Source of the DNA: Petaurus breviceps papuanus
Taxonomy: Eukaryota > Chordata > Mammalia > Diprotodontia > Petauridae
Direction: 5' to 3'
DNA length: 64,000 nucleotides
Assembly (NCBI GenBank): GCA_028583685.1
Contig: JAMXIF010000031.1
Location: 3,787,610-3,851,609 of the forward strand
A program made the translations under genes and the position numbers. Of the stretch, positions 23,910-35,969 are shown in pieces; position 1 is the stretch's first letter; every line of letters begins with the position of its first letter. The notes beneath the pieces are model-generated. The model did not search any database and was not told the origin of the DNA. It worked only from the letters and a program-made list of their open reading frames with translations.

Positions 23910-26007
23910 GAGACACAATCAGGATAATCCAGGATCTGGCAGCTTCTACACTGAGGGATCGAAGGGCTTGGAATGTGATATTCCAGAGGTCAAGGGAGCT
24001 GGGACTAAAACCAAGAGTCACCTACCCAGCAAAACTGAGTATCATGTTTCAGGGGAAAATATGGTCATTCAGTGGAATACAGGACTTTCAAGCATTCTCC
24101 ATGAAAAAACCAGAGTTGAATAGAAAATTTGACATTCAGATACAAGAAGCAAGAGCAGCATGAGAAGGTAAACAGGGAAAAGAAATCATAAGGAACTTAT
24201 CAAAGTTGAACTATTAACATTCCTACATGGAAAAACAACGATTCTAACTTATCAAACTTTTCTCAGTAGTTGAAAGGATTAGAAATATATATATATATAT
24301 ATATACATATATGTGTCTTTATATGAGGGTATGTGGGCATATGAATACATATGTGAATGTGTGTATATGCGTTTACAGGTATACATAGATAGAGGGCACG
24401 GGACCAATTTAACTGGAAGCGATGATACTTAAAAGGTGAAATTAAGAGGTGAGAGAGGAATATAATGAGAGGAGATGGGGAGAGACAGATTGGGGTAAAC
24501 TATCTCATACAGAAGAGGCAAGGGAAAATGGTTACAATGGAGGGGAAGAATAGGAAGGCAAAAGGGAATGGGTAAACCTTATTCCTATTCAATCTGGCTT
24601 GAGAAGGGAGGGAAATACACACTGAATAGGGGATCTCACCCTCCAGGAGAATAGGGGGGGAAGGGGATGAGAGGGGGGATGATGGAAGGGGGGCAGGCTT
24701 GGAGGGAGGGAAGTTGAAAGGACCCACTTTTGAAAAGGGATAGGATCAAATTAGAGAAAAGAACAAGTGGGAGGTGGGATAGGAGGGAGTGAAATATAGT
24801 CCGTCTTTTACAATATATCTACTATGTTATCGTTTTGCATTAGCCGCAAATGTACAACCTATACTGAACTGCTTGTCTCCCCAGTGGGAGTGGAGGGGGG
24901 TGGAAGGGAATGAATCTGGAATTGAAAGTTTTAAAATCAAATATTCAAATATATATGTGTGTGTGTATATATACACATGTATACTATTATTAATACCATC
25001 TTACATGTAATTAAGAAATAAGATATACAGGCACTGAGGCATAGAGATCCACTGGAAAAGTCAAAACGGGTATGGGAGAAAATATGGGAGAGAGCAGATT
25101 GGAGGTGGGGATATCCTGTGGGACTGCTGTTTTGGGGGGATGGGTAGGGGAAAAAGGGGGAGAAAATTTGTAACTCAAAATCTGGCGGAAACGAATGATG
25201 TAAATCAGAAGTTAATAAAGCATTTAAAAAAAAAAGAAATTCTCAAGGAAAAGTGCCCTGATATTTCAGAACCAGAGGGCAAAATAGAGGTTGAAAGAAT
25301 CCACCAATCACCTCTTTTTTTTTATTGTTGCATGAATTTATTACTATAAATATATAAACAAACAAAAAATTAACCAGACTACATCAAATAATAGCACGTT
25401 TCCAGGATGAGCAAATCTGTGTTCCATCGTTTAAACAAAGTACTGGCACCAAAATTGAAGAGGATAGGTCTAAAAGGGCTTGATGGGAGAAGAGGGAAGC
25501 AGAGTGCAGGAAGGAGAAAGCCAGACTGTGTCTATGGGCAGCCAGGACAGGAAGGATTAGGACTAGGGAAAACCCTGGGGTGCCGTGGGGGAAAGCTATG
25601 TGCACAAAGTAGCCTGTCTCCAGAGGCAGGAAAGAGCCACATGGTAAAAGCCACATGACAAAATTCACTAGTGGCAATTACAGGGAAAAAAAAGTTTAGT
25701 ATCTTCAGTACACAACTCTACTCCAGTTTGTCCCACCGCACTAATCACCTCTTGAAAAAGATCCCAAAAGGAAAACTCCTAGGAATATTATATCCAGGTT
25801 TCAAAATTCCCAGATGAAAAAGAGAATATTACAAGCAGCCAGGAAGAAACAATTTGAATATTGTGGAAACACAATCAGGATAACACAAGATCTAGCAGCT
25901 TCTACTTTCAGGGATAGAAGGGCTTGGAATATGATATTCTGGAAGTCAAAGGAGCTGGATTAAAACCAAGAATCACCTACCCAGCAAAACCAAGCTGAAA
26001 AGAAAAT
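23910..26007 (+). mobile_element. Composite HAL1-like insertion inside the L1 spacer
   Basis: The host L1 spacer is split by a 10-bp duplication aatcaagggg (23900-23909 and 26008-26017). Within lie (i) a 5'-truncated HAL1-like copy, 23910-25235: ORF1 C-terminus (GLKPRVTYPAKLSIMFQGKI), spacer, 3'UTR and A10, closely similar to 9405-10690; (ii) an ORF1 fragment, 25236-26000, covering a more upstream part (ILKEKCPDISEPEGKIEVER); (iii) a retrocopy within (ii). ORF2 is absent. The order, with the upstream ORF1 piece lying downstream, means that two element copies are joined. Confidence 0.7.
25316..25742 (-). pseudogene. Retrocopy of an mRNA 3' end (source gene unknown)
   Basis: A 427-bp insertion in the ORF1 fragment, bounded by the 10-bp duplication aatcacctct (25306-25315 and 25743-25752). 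It begins with T8 on the plus strand, so on the minus strand it ends in poly(A); an AATAAA (TTTATT at 25337-25342) lies about 15 bases before the tail. The rest is GC-richer than its surroundings and resembles a 3'UTR; the 97-codon minus-strand frame has no recognisable domain. The features are those of an L1-mediated, 5'-truncated processed copy of a host mRNA. I could not identify the parent. Confidence 0.72.
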
Positions 26008-27700
26008 AATCAAGGGGTAAAAAAAAGAATTGAATGGGAGAAGAAGAAAGGTGAAAGCAGAATTAAGACAAATTACAACACATGAAGAGGCACAAAAGAC
26101 CTATTACAATTGAGGGAAAAAAGGGACAGGGTGAGCATTGCTTGAACCTTACTCTCACTGGATTCAACTTAAAGAGGGAACAACATACACATTCAGTTGG
26201 GTACAGAAAATTATCTTACTCTATAGGTAAATAGGAGATGAAAGGTGAAAGAAAAGGCGTTGGGCGTGGGAGTGATAGAAGGGAGGCAAATTGAGGGAAG
26301 TAGTGGTCAAAAACACAACACTGGTGAGGAGGCACAGGGTAAAAGTAGAGGGAGAAAAGTAAAATGGGGTGGGGGGGAACAGAATGGAGGTTATTTCCCT
26401 CCATTTAGTACAGTTAGTAATCATAACTGTGAATGTGAATAGAATGAACTCTCCCATAAAATGGGAGCAGATAACAGAGTGGATTAAAAATCAAAATCTT
26501 ACAATATGTTATCTGCTAGAAATTCATCGGAAACAGAGAGATACACAGAGAGTAAAAGGAAAAATACTGGAGCAGAATATAATATGCTTCAGCTGAAAAA
26601 AAAAAAGAGTAGCAATCCTGATCTTAGACAAAGCAAAGGCAAAAATAGATCTAACTAAAAGAGATAAAGAAGGAAACTACATATTGCTAGAAAGTACCAC
26701 AGACAATGAAGTAATATCAATACTAAACATATATGTACCAAATGCTATAGTATCCAAATTCTTGGAAAAGTTATGTGAGCAACAGGAAGAAAGAGATGAC
26801 AAAACTATTCTAGTGGGGGACGTGAGGCTCCCTCTGTGCAAAGTAGAAAAATCCAATGACAAAATACACAAGGAAGAAGTTAAGGAAATTAAGATAATTT
26901 AAGAAATGCTACATATGATAGACTTCCAGAGAAAACAGAATGGGCATAGAAAGGAATATACCTTTTTCTCAGTGCTACATGGCACCTGCACAAAAACTAA
27001 TTATGTATTACGGCATTTAAAAGCTCACGAGTAAACACAGAAAGGCAGAAACATTAAATATATCTTTTTTCAGATCTGATGCAATAAAAATGACATGTAA
27101 TAAAGGGCCATAGAAAAACTGACTAAAATTTAATTGGAAACTAAATAAGCTGATCCTAAAGAATAATATCACAAAATCACACAAATTACAGAAAAACAAA
27201 ATTTAAGGGATGTAACCTAAGCAATTGTTAGGGGAAATTTAATTATCTCTAAATGCTTACATGAATAAAAAAGATAATGTAAAGATGAACAAATTGGGCA
27301 TGCAACTAAAAAAGTTAGGAAAAAACCCAATTATAAATCACCAATATCAAATTAGAAATTCTGAAAATTAAAAGAGATTAACAAAACTAAAAGACAACTA
27401 TTGAACTAATAAATAAAACTAAGAGCTGATTTTATGGGGGGGAAACCCTATAAAATTCATAAGCCACTGGTTAATTTAATGATTTAAAAAGAAAACCAAA
27501 TCACCAGTATCAAAAACAAAAAATGTGAATTTACCACCAATGAAAAGGAAATCAAAACAATAATAAGAATCTATTTTGCCCAACTATATGCCAACAAATC
27601 TGACAGCCTAAGTGAAATTGTTTAATATTTACAAAAATATTAATTGTCCAGATCAATACCCTAAGAAAAAAATCTCCAGGCCCAGACGGATTTGCAAGTG

Positions 27701-27860
27701 AATTCTACCAAACATTTAATAACAATTAATTATGATACTATATAAACTATTTAGGAAAACAGGCAAAGGAGTCCTACCAAAATTCTACCAAACATTTAAT
27801 AACAATTAATTATGATACTATATAAACTATTTAGGAAAACAGGCAAAGGAGTCCTACCAA
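27701..27860 (+). repeat. Exact 80-bp tandem duplication in L1 ORF2
   Basis: Bases 27701-27780 are repeated without a single difference at 27781-27860 inside the old L1 ORF2, at the segment that normally encodes FYQTFNNN-like residues downstream of the 'PGPDGF' motif. Confidence 0.95.
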
Positions 27861-29994
27861 ATATGGTACTGATATCTAAATGAGGAAGAGCCAAAAACAG
27901 AGAAAGAAAATTATGGGCCAATCTCCCTAATGAATATAGAAGCAAAATTTTTAAATAAAATGTTAGCAAAGACATTACAGCAACATCTTGAGGATGATAT
28001 ACTATGACCCAAGTTCGACTTATACCAGGAATGCAGGGTTGGTTGAATATTAGGAAAACTATCAGCATAATGACCATATCAATAACAAAACTAACAGAAA
28101 TGATGATTATATCAATGCATACAGAAAAAGGTTTTAACAAAATACAACAATCATTCCTATTAAAAACACTAGAGAGTATAGTTATTATAGTTATATTATT
28201 CAAATGGTGTTTTCCTTAAAATGATAAGTAGCATCTATCTAAAACCATTAGCAAACATTATATATAATAGGGATAAGCTAGAAGCATTTCCAACAAGATT
28301 GGGGGTGAAATAAGGAAGCCCATTATTACCACTATTATTCAATATTGTACTAGAAATGTTAGCATTAGCAATAAGAAAAAGAAATTGAAAGAATTAGAAT
28401 AGGTGACAAAAAACAAAGTTATCACTCTTTGCAGATAATATGATGGTATATTTACAGAATCAACTAAATCAGAATCAATTAAAAAACTACTTGAAATAAT
28501 TAACAACTTCAGCAAAGTTGCAGAATATAAAATAAGCCTGCATGAATAATCAGAATTTCTATATATTACTAATGAAGCCAAGCAGCAAGAGAAAGAAAGA
28601 GAAATGTCATTTAAAGTTACAGCAAACAATGTGAAATATTTGATAGTCTACCTGCCAAGAACAAACCAAGTAACTATATGAACATAATTATAAATCACTT
28701 TTCAAACAAATAAAGATCTAAATGATTAGAAAAATATCAATTGCTCAAATATCAATAGGCCAAGCTAATGTAATAAAAATGACTGTCTAAATTAATTTAT
28801 TTATTTAGTGCCATAACAATCAAATCACTAAGAAAATTTTAGAGCTAGAAAAAATTACAAAGTTCATCTGGCAAAACAAAAGGTCCAGAATACCAAGAGA
28901 ATTAATGAAAAGAAATGCAAGGAAAGGTGGCCTAGCAATACCAGATATAAAACTGCATTATAGAGCAACAAGCATCAAAACTATTTGGTACTGGCTAAGA
29001 AATAAGAGTGGTGGATCAGTGAAATAGGACACAAGACACAGTAGTTAATGACTATAGTAATCTACTGTTTGATGAACCCAAAGACTCCAGCTTCTTGGAT
29101 AAGAACTCACTATTTTGACAAAAACTGCTGGGAAAACTGGAAAATAGTATGACAAAAACTAGACACTGACCAGCATCTTACACTGTATACCCAATGTAAA
29201 GTCAAAGTAGGTACATGATTCAGACATAAAGGGTGATATTATAAGCAAATTAAGAGGTAAGGAATAATTTGTTTATCAGATCTAAGGAGAATGAAAGAAT
29301 TTATGACCAAACAAGCGATACAGAACAACAAAATGGATGTTGATTACATTACATTAAAAAGTTTGTGCACAAACAAAACCAATGCTACCAAGATTAGAAT
29401 GAAAGCAGAAAGCTGGGAAATAATTTTTACAGTCAGTGTTTCTGACAAAGGCCTTTTATCTCAAATATATAGAGAACTGAGATAAATTTCTAAAAATATA
29501 AGTCATTACCAAATGGAGAAATGGTGTTACGGTGTTATCTATAGTCATATTTTTAAAATGCTCTAAACCACTAATGTTTAGAGGAATGCAAATTTAAAAC
29601 TGCCCTGAGGTACCACCTTATACCTATCAGATAGTAATATGACAGAAAAAAATGATCAACTATGAAAGACTTAGTGCCGCTCATCAATACAATGATTCAA
29701 GACAATTCCTAAAGACTTGTCTTTGAAAATGCTATACACATCGACAGAAAGAACTATGGAGTCTGAATGCAGATAGAAGCATAATGTTGTTTCTTTTGCT
29801 TTGCTTTTTCTTTCTTGTAGTTTTTCCCTTTTGTTCTGATTTTTCTTTCACAACATGACTAATGTGGAAATATGATTAACATGATTCTATGTGTATAACC
29901 TATATCAGATTGTTTGCAGTCTTGGGGAGAGGGGAGGAAATGGAAGGAGGGAGAAAAATTCAGAACTCAAAATCTTGCAAAAATGAATGCTGAA

Positions 29995-30108
29995 GGGCGG
30001 CTAGGTGACGCAGTGAATAAATTGCCGGCCCTGGAGTCAGGAGGACCTGAGTCTAGCTGTGTGACCTTGGGCAAGTCACTTAACCCCAATTGCCCTCCCA
30101 AAAAAATT
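29995..30108 (+). mobile_element. Internally deleted SINE
   Basis: SINE lacking the middle ('caaatccggcctcagacact' region): head runs from 'gacctgagt' straight into 'ctagctgtgtgacc'. Target duplication gaatgctgaag / gaatgttgaag (29984-29994, 30109-30119) in the L1 3'UTR. Confidence 0.88.
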
Positions 30109-30179
30109 GAATGTTGAAGACTCTCTTTATATGTAATGGAAAAAAAAAATACAATTGAGTGCAAAAAAAAAAAAAAAAG

Positions 30180-31000
30180 AAATAAGAAAATGGCAACTGA
30201 TTCACAAATATCTACTGTACCACATATAAAAGCAGAAAAATACTAAAGAGAACTTGAAAGATCATTCGAAACAGATCTTGATAGTTGGCAAAAGTGGACA
30301 CCTTGGAAAAATTACAAAAAGTACAGTGGAAGATATTGTTTAAATTTTAAAAATAAAGAGACTTAAGTTAAACAGACAATGGGGTATAGAAAGCCATCTT
30401 GTCTTACAGGAAAGTAAGGGGTAACAGGAGGGCGGGGAGGAGGATAAAAGATTAAAAGAAATAAAGAAGCTGAAGACATGAATACTTTTCAAAACCTTTG
30501 TACTTATTTATTATTACTATTTTTTTTTTTCAGGAAGAACAATTATACCAAACAAAAAATTTAAAGATATCTACTGTAACAGCCAAGTTATTGATTAGAG
30601 GAAAAAATAAAATAAACATCAAATTAGAAGGTAAGCTATCATAAAATATTACTTCCAAGCTATCATAAAATATTACTTCCAACTACAAATCTGCCTGACC
30701 TATTTGTGAGATCTATCAATGCCAAAAATGTCACATGTCCTCCCTCTATTCATAATACTTGAACATTTCCTTCTTCTTTAGTAAACAAAAGTGATAGAAT
30801 TCCAAAGATAAATGAAGATTTCTGAGGTTGTCAGTCTAACAAGACCCTATATAAAAGCCACACTGTTACATAATTTCTCTCTACTTTACCACTCCATTAA
30901 TTTTACTTTTAAGTATAATCAATGACCAAATATTAATTTTTATAGTATAGATATTAGGTATTAATAGATAATATTAGTATCTATTAATAGTAGTTACTAT
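30180..31000. other. Intron 2, unassigned
   Basis: AT-rich; contains a weak L1 3'-like patch (30375-30470) and a 24-bp exact tandem duplication at 30633-30680 ('aagctatcataaaatattac' plus ttcc, twice). No gene. Confidence 0.5.
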
Positions 31001-31009
31001 TTCCAATGT

Positions 31010-32365
31010 TGATACAGCTCTCAAACAATTAAGCACCCACTATATATATAACAAGTATTGTACTAAGTGCTGAGAATTCAGAGACAAAAAATGTCATGTT
31101 GAGCTGGAAATGTCTGTAGGATACCAAATATTAATTTTGCAACAGGTAGTTATTAGCACAGGACATACATGACATAACCATAATATAAAGGAAGGAAGGG
31201 ATTTAGAAGCATAGTGAAAAGCAGAAGTTCTATAAAAAAGGATCGGTGAAGAACTGTGTCTTGAAGAAAAAAAGGGATTTCTGTGAGAGTGAAAGACGTA
31301 GTACATTCCAGGAACAGAAATGATCAGTGAAAAGCCTCGGAGATGGGAAATGGAGTAATTACAAAATAAAGAAAAGGTCAATTTGGCAAGAAAAGGGCAA
31401 GGGGAGGAAAGCTAAGAGAAAATGAGACAGTCAAACTAAGTTGGGGCCAGGTTTTGAAAGGCTTTAAATGCTAAAGATGAGCTTATATTTTATCCTAGAG
31501 GCAATGAGGAACTTAAGTTGATTGGTGATATGGTCTGATCTGTACTTAAGGAAAATCACTTTGGCAAATGAGTGGAAGATGAACTCAACTGAAGATAGAC
31601 ATGAAGCAGGGAGACCAGTTAAAAGGCCACTGTAATAGATCAGTCAGACACTGATGAGTGTGGTCTATAAAGAAAACCAGTAGCCACAGAAAAGGGACTA
31701 AGATGGAAGTGATATTTTAAGGATAGAAATGATCTGTTAATTGGGTATGTGGGTTGAGAATTAGTACTTAACACAAAATTTGCCAACTAGAGCCAATGAT
31801 AGATTAACTGTTACTTTCAAAGAAATAGGGCAATTTTGAAGAGATATGTGTTTGAGACATAATGATTAAGCCCATGGGAACTGACATGGTCACTAAGTAG
31901 AAGACTGGAAAGAGAGATATAGAAGGGCCCTGAATGAAGGCCAGGAGCAGATGATACATAATTATATAGCAAAAGAGACTATGGAATGGACAGAATGATA
32001 AGACGAAAACCAAGAGAGAATAGTGTCACAGAACTCCATAGAAGAAAAAGCATCCAGGAGAAGAGAGTAGTGAACAGTGACTAAATTATCAAACAGGTCA
32101 ACAAGAAGAATGATCACTGGGGAAAAGCTATAAAATTTCTCAACAAATTCCCCTTGGTAAGTTTGCAAAAAGTAGTTTTAGTTGGGTAATGAGGTCAGAA
32201 ACCAGATTGAAAAGTTTAATAAGTGAAGACAAATGAAGTGGAGGCAATGAGCTTTTCCTAGTAATTTTGCCAAGAAAAATGAGAAACATGGGACCATTGC
32301 TTGAAGGAAGAACGGGGTTCAGTGAAAACTTTTTGGCATGGGAGAATTTTGACATGTTTGAAAAA
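31010..32365 (+). repeat. Ancient mammalian interspersed repeat, longest copy
   Basis: The clearest copy of the old family: 'ttaagcacccactatatata' at the start, then 'ggccaggttttgaaaggctt', 'gatatggtctgatctgtact', 'aggaaaatcactttggcaaa', 'gggagaccagttaaaaggcc', 'gaggtcagaaaccagattga' and 'gtggaggcaatgagcttttc'. It has no open frame of note and no terminal repeats I can see. I recognise the text as mammal-wide but cannot give a family name. Confidence 0.55.
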
Positions 32366-32381
32366 AAGAAAGGAAGGAAGA

Positions 32382-32544
32382 GGGGCGGCTAGGTGGTGTA
32401 GAGAGTAGAACACTGGCCCTGGAGTCAGAAGAACCTGAGTTCAAATTCGGCCTCAGACAGTTAACACTTACTAGCTGTGTGACCTTGGGCAAGTCACTTA
32501 ACCCCCAACTAGCCTACCCTTGCCCCTCCAAAAAGGAAAAAAAA
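32382..32544 (+). mobile_element. Marsupial SINE
   Basis: Full copy with intact B-box; flanked by an approximate 'aaaggaaggaag' repeat in a purine-rich site. Confidence 0.88.
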
Positions 32545-32699
32545 AAAAAGGAAGGAAAGAAGAAACTAAAGATAAGAATGGGAGAATGTCTGAGGGAACA
32601 ATGTACTAGAGAAAATGAGCAGAACTGGACCTTCTCCCCTCAGCCACTGATGGAGACATTCCAAGACTCTGAACCAAAAAATCTTGAGAATAGCCATGT

Positions 32700-32841
32700 G
32701 GCACAGTGAATGGAGCACTGGGCCTGGAGTGAGGAGGACCTGAGTTCAGATGTAACCTCATACACTTAACACTAGCCATGTGTTAAGTCACTTAACCGCA
32801 ATTGTCCTGTCTTCCCCCCCGCCAAAAAAAAAAGCTAAAAA
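32700..32841 (+). mobile_element. Marsupial SINE
   Basis: Lacks the first bases of the head; bounded by an exact 14-bp duplication gagaatagccatgt (32686-32699 and 32842-32855). Confidence 0.92.
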
Positions 32842-33029
32842 GAGAATAGCCATGTTTTCAGATCACCATTCACAGCAACCCTAGTGTAGATGCATGCTGG
32901 CAAATGCTCCTGTAGACACTATAGTCTCAACTACTAAAAACCAAGAAAAAAAAAGTTGATATGATTTCTTCAAATGAAATGACATTAAGGAAGCGGTGTT
33001 ATTCTATCTGCTTTGGCACACTCTCCCAA

Positions 33030-33190
33030 GGACTATGTAAGATCTTACTGTCACATTTGAAGTTGAAATGTTCCATAAGCGCTGCCTCCCATTTTAGAAT
33101 GTCATCTCCTTGAGGACTGTCTTAATTTCCTATTTCTATCTAGAATGCTTTGCATGTTGTAAATGTTTTATAAATTTTCAAATTCACTAG
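33030..33190 (+). mobile_element. L2 3' end fragment
   Basis: 'gaatgtcatctccttgagga ... tagaatgctttgcatgttgt' is worn L2 3'UTR. Confidence 0.5.
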
Positions 33191-33374
33191 GAGACTAGAT
33201 AAAAGGATTGGCCTTGGGAAAGAGTAAGCCCATTTAGTTGCAAGTGAAGTTTCAAGGCAAAGGGTACCAATTTAGCCAATTTTTACCAATTACCAAAGAG
33301 CATCAGCTGAGGGAGAGAAGATAAGAGTAAAGGGGGTTTGACAACAGAGGAGCATATAGCATCAATTATGGATT

Positions 33375-35745
33375 GAGGTATAGCCAAGATGGTGGAAAGT
33401 AAAGGCAGAAACTCACCCAACTGCTACCAAATTCCCCTCCAATTTTTTTTTTTAAAGCAATTGGAGTTAAGTACTTACCCTCCAATTGTAAAATAAACCC
33501 TTAAAACAAACTCTGGAGCTGGATAGCCAACAAAAGGATGGGGTGAAACAATGTTCTAGCCCTACACAATGTAGAAGGTCAGCAGGAAAAGTCTGTGGCA
33601 CTGGAATAAGAGAGGAATGCAGTCCAGTGCACACTGAACCCCAAAAAACCAGTAGCAAGGCCCTGGCTCTAGCACAAGCCAGCAGCAGGCCTTGGGGACA
33701 ACTGAATCTGCTGCAGCAATTTCCAGATATCTCAGCCCACAGATAGTAAGGGGGCTGGACAACTGGTCAGAAGACGACTGGAATAAGGAAACCTTTACTG
33801 GCACTGCGTGCAAGATTTGGTTGCATTGCCCATACTTGGTTGTGGGTCACAGTCCCAAAACTAAGAGCAGCACTCGCATACTAGAGATGCTAGATGCAGG
33901 GACAGAGGGACCCTCATCACAATTCCAGAACAGAGAATTTGTGGATGTTCACAGAGTAAAGGCCAGAAGAACAGTTACCACACCTTACCTGGAAAACTAA
34001 AAATTTACATACTTGCAGAACTAGTTCTAAAAACTATAGAACCAAAAAACTGCAGGCTTGGACAAGTGGCCACTTCATCCTGGGAGCAGAGCCCTATTTT
34101 AAAATAAAGTTAAAAGTCAAGAAATAGACTGGAAAAACAAGTGAGCAACAAAAAAGAACTTGACCATAGCAACTTACTATAATGAAAGGCATGATCAAAA
34201 TTCAAACTCAGATGAGGACAACAATGTCAAACTGACTACATGCAAAACCTCAAAGAAAATGTGAATTGGCTTCAACATCAAAAGAAACTCATGGAAGAGC
34301 TGAAAAAGGATTTTAAAAATCAAGTAAAAGAGGTAAAGGAAAAATTGGGAAAAGGAATGAGAGTCATGCAAGAACACTTTAAAAAAGAGAATAAGCCAAA
34401 TAATAAAAGAGGCACAAAAATTCACCAAAGAGAATAAAATCAAAATTGTCCAAATGAAAAAGATATAAAAATTTGCAAAAATTCACTGAAGATAAGAATT
34501 CTGTAAAAAGCAGAATTGGCCAAATGGAAAGGGAGTTTCCTTTTGGAAAAAGGAAAAAAAACTCATTGAAGAAAACAATTCCTTAAAAATTAGAATTGGT
34601 AAATGGAAGCTAATCACTCCGTGAGACATCAAGAAACAATCAAACAAAATCAAAAGAATGAAAAACAGAAGAAAATGTGAAATCTCTTACTAGAAAAACA
34701 ACTCCCTGGAAAATAGATTGAGGAGACATAATTAAAGAATTATGGGACTACCTGAAAGCCCCAATCAAAAAAAGAATCTACATATCATATTTAAAGAAAT
34801 TCTCAAGCAAAACTGTCATGATATCCTAGAACCACAGGATAAGATAGAAACTGAAAGAATTCACCCATCACCATGCCTAGGAATACTATAGTCAAATTTC
34901 AGAGCTCCCAGTCCAAGGAGGAAGTATTACAAGCAGAGAGAAAGAAGTCAATCAAATATTCCAGAGCCACAATCAGGATAACACAAAATTTAGCAAATTC
35001 TCTATGAAAGGAATGGAGGGTTATGATATTCCGGAAAGCAAAAGGGCTAGGATTACAACCAAGAAATCACTTACCCAGCAAAACTGAGTATAATCCTAAA
35101 GAGAAAAATAAAAGGGTATTTAATAAAAGAGACTTTCAAGCGTTACTGATGAAAAGACCAGGGACAAATAGAAAATCTCTCATTATCAAATACAAGACTC
35201 AAGAGAAGCATAAAAAGTAAATAGGAAAGAGAAATCATAAGGGATTTGATAAGGTTAAACTGCTTACATCCCTACATGGAAAATGACTCCTAAGAGGTTT
35301 ATCCTTCTTGAAGTAGTTAGGAGTTGACAGAGGGCAAGGGTCTGAGTTGACTGTGATGGTATGATAGAAAAAAATTTAAAAAAATCAAGGGGTGAGAAAG
35401 AGGGATGCACTGGGAAAAGGGAGAGGTAGAGTAGCATAAAATACCTGGCATGTAAGAGTCATGAAAAAGTCTTTACAGCAAAGGGGAAAATAGCAGTGGA
35501 TGGGGGAGAGGGCAGTGCTTGAACCTGAACCTCATCTGAGTTGACTGAGAGAATAAAGTCCACACTCAGTTGGGTATACAAATCTAACAGTCTTAGGAAA
35601 GTAGTAGAGGAGGGAGGATAAAAGAAGGGGAAGGAGTGAGAGAAGGGAGGGCAGATGGGTGGAGGCAGCAGTCAGAAGTAAAACACCTGGGGAGGGACAG
35701 GGTAAGATCAAGAATTTGACCATCTTTTGACGTGGCTGAAATGGG
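33375..35745 (+). mobile_element. L1 LINE 5' half: 5'UTR, ORF1, spacer
   Basis: Starts with 'atagccaagatggtggaaag', the L1 5' end, then a 5'UTR to ~34170. Broken ORF1 follows (34180-35220), recognisable as coiled coil (KKDFKNQVKEVKEKLGKGMR) and C-terminal text ('acttacccagcaaaactgag'), then the purine-rich spacer. It stops abruptly near 35745 before ORF2, with no tail, so the 3' half has been deleted. Many stops; inactive. Confidence 0.8.
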
Positions 35746-35749
35746 AAAT

Positions 35750-35965
35750 GTTCTCCATTAAATACCTCAAAACACAACATAATAAAAACTGAACTCATCT
35801 TTTCTCCAATGTCTCCCCTCTTCCAAAGTTCCCTACTTCTCTTGAGGGACACCACCATACTTCCAATCACTCAAATTTAAAATCTGAGTGTTACCCTCTA
35901 CTCTTCGCTCTTTTACTTCCACATATCTAATGAATTTGCAAGGCCTTTCAATTCTAATTTTTTTT
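35750..35965 (+). mobile_element. L2/CR1-type LINE relic
   Basis: 'ccaatcactcaaatttaaaa' and 'tgagtgttaccctctactct' recall the end of the L2/CR1 reverse transcriptase ORF. Weak. Confidence 0.35.
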
Positions 35966-35969
35966 TTAA

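Larger units (their letters stand above)
22722..30178 (+). mobile_element. L1 LINE with nested insertions
   Basis: Old L1 recovered in order: ORF1 (22722-23530), inter-ORF spacer (23756-23909, resuming at 26018), ORF2 (about 26420-29655), an internal loss, 3'UTR (29664-29994) and tail (30108-30178). Nested inside it are a SINE (23558-23736), a composite HAL1-like insertion (23910-26007) and a SINE (29995-30108). ORF2 text matches the marsupial L1: 'ggaatgcagggttggttgaa' before the RT core and 'tcactctttgcagataatat' at the YADD site. Many stops and gaps make it inactive. Confidence 0.85.

Noticed and set aside
27796-28203. 135-codon minus-strand frame
   Set aside because: Antisense shadow of L1 ORF2.
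33692-34000. 102-codon open frame
   Set aside because: Sits in the 5'UTR of the L1 at 33375; no similarity to a host protein.
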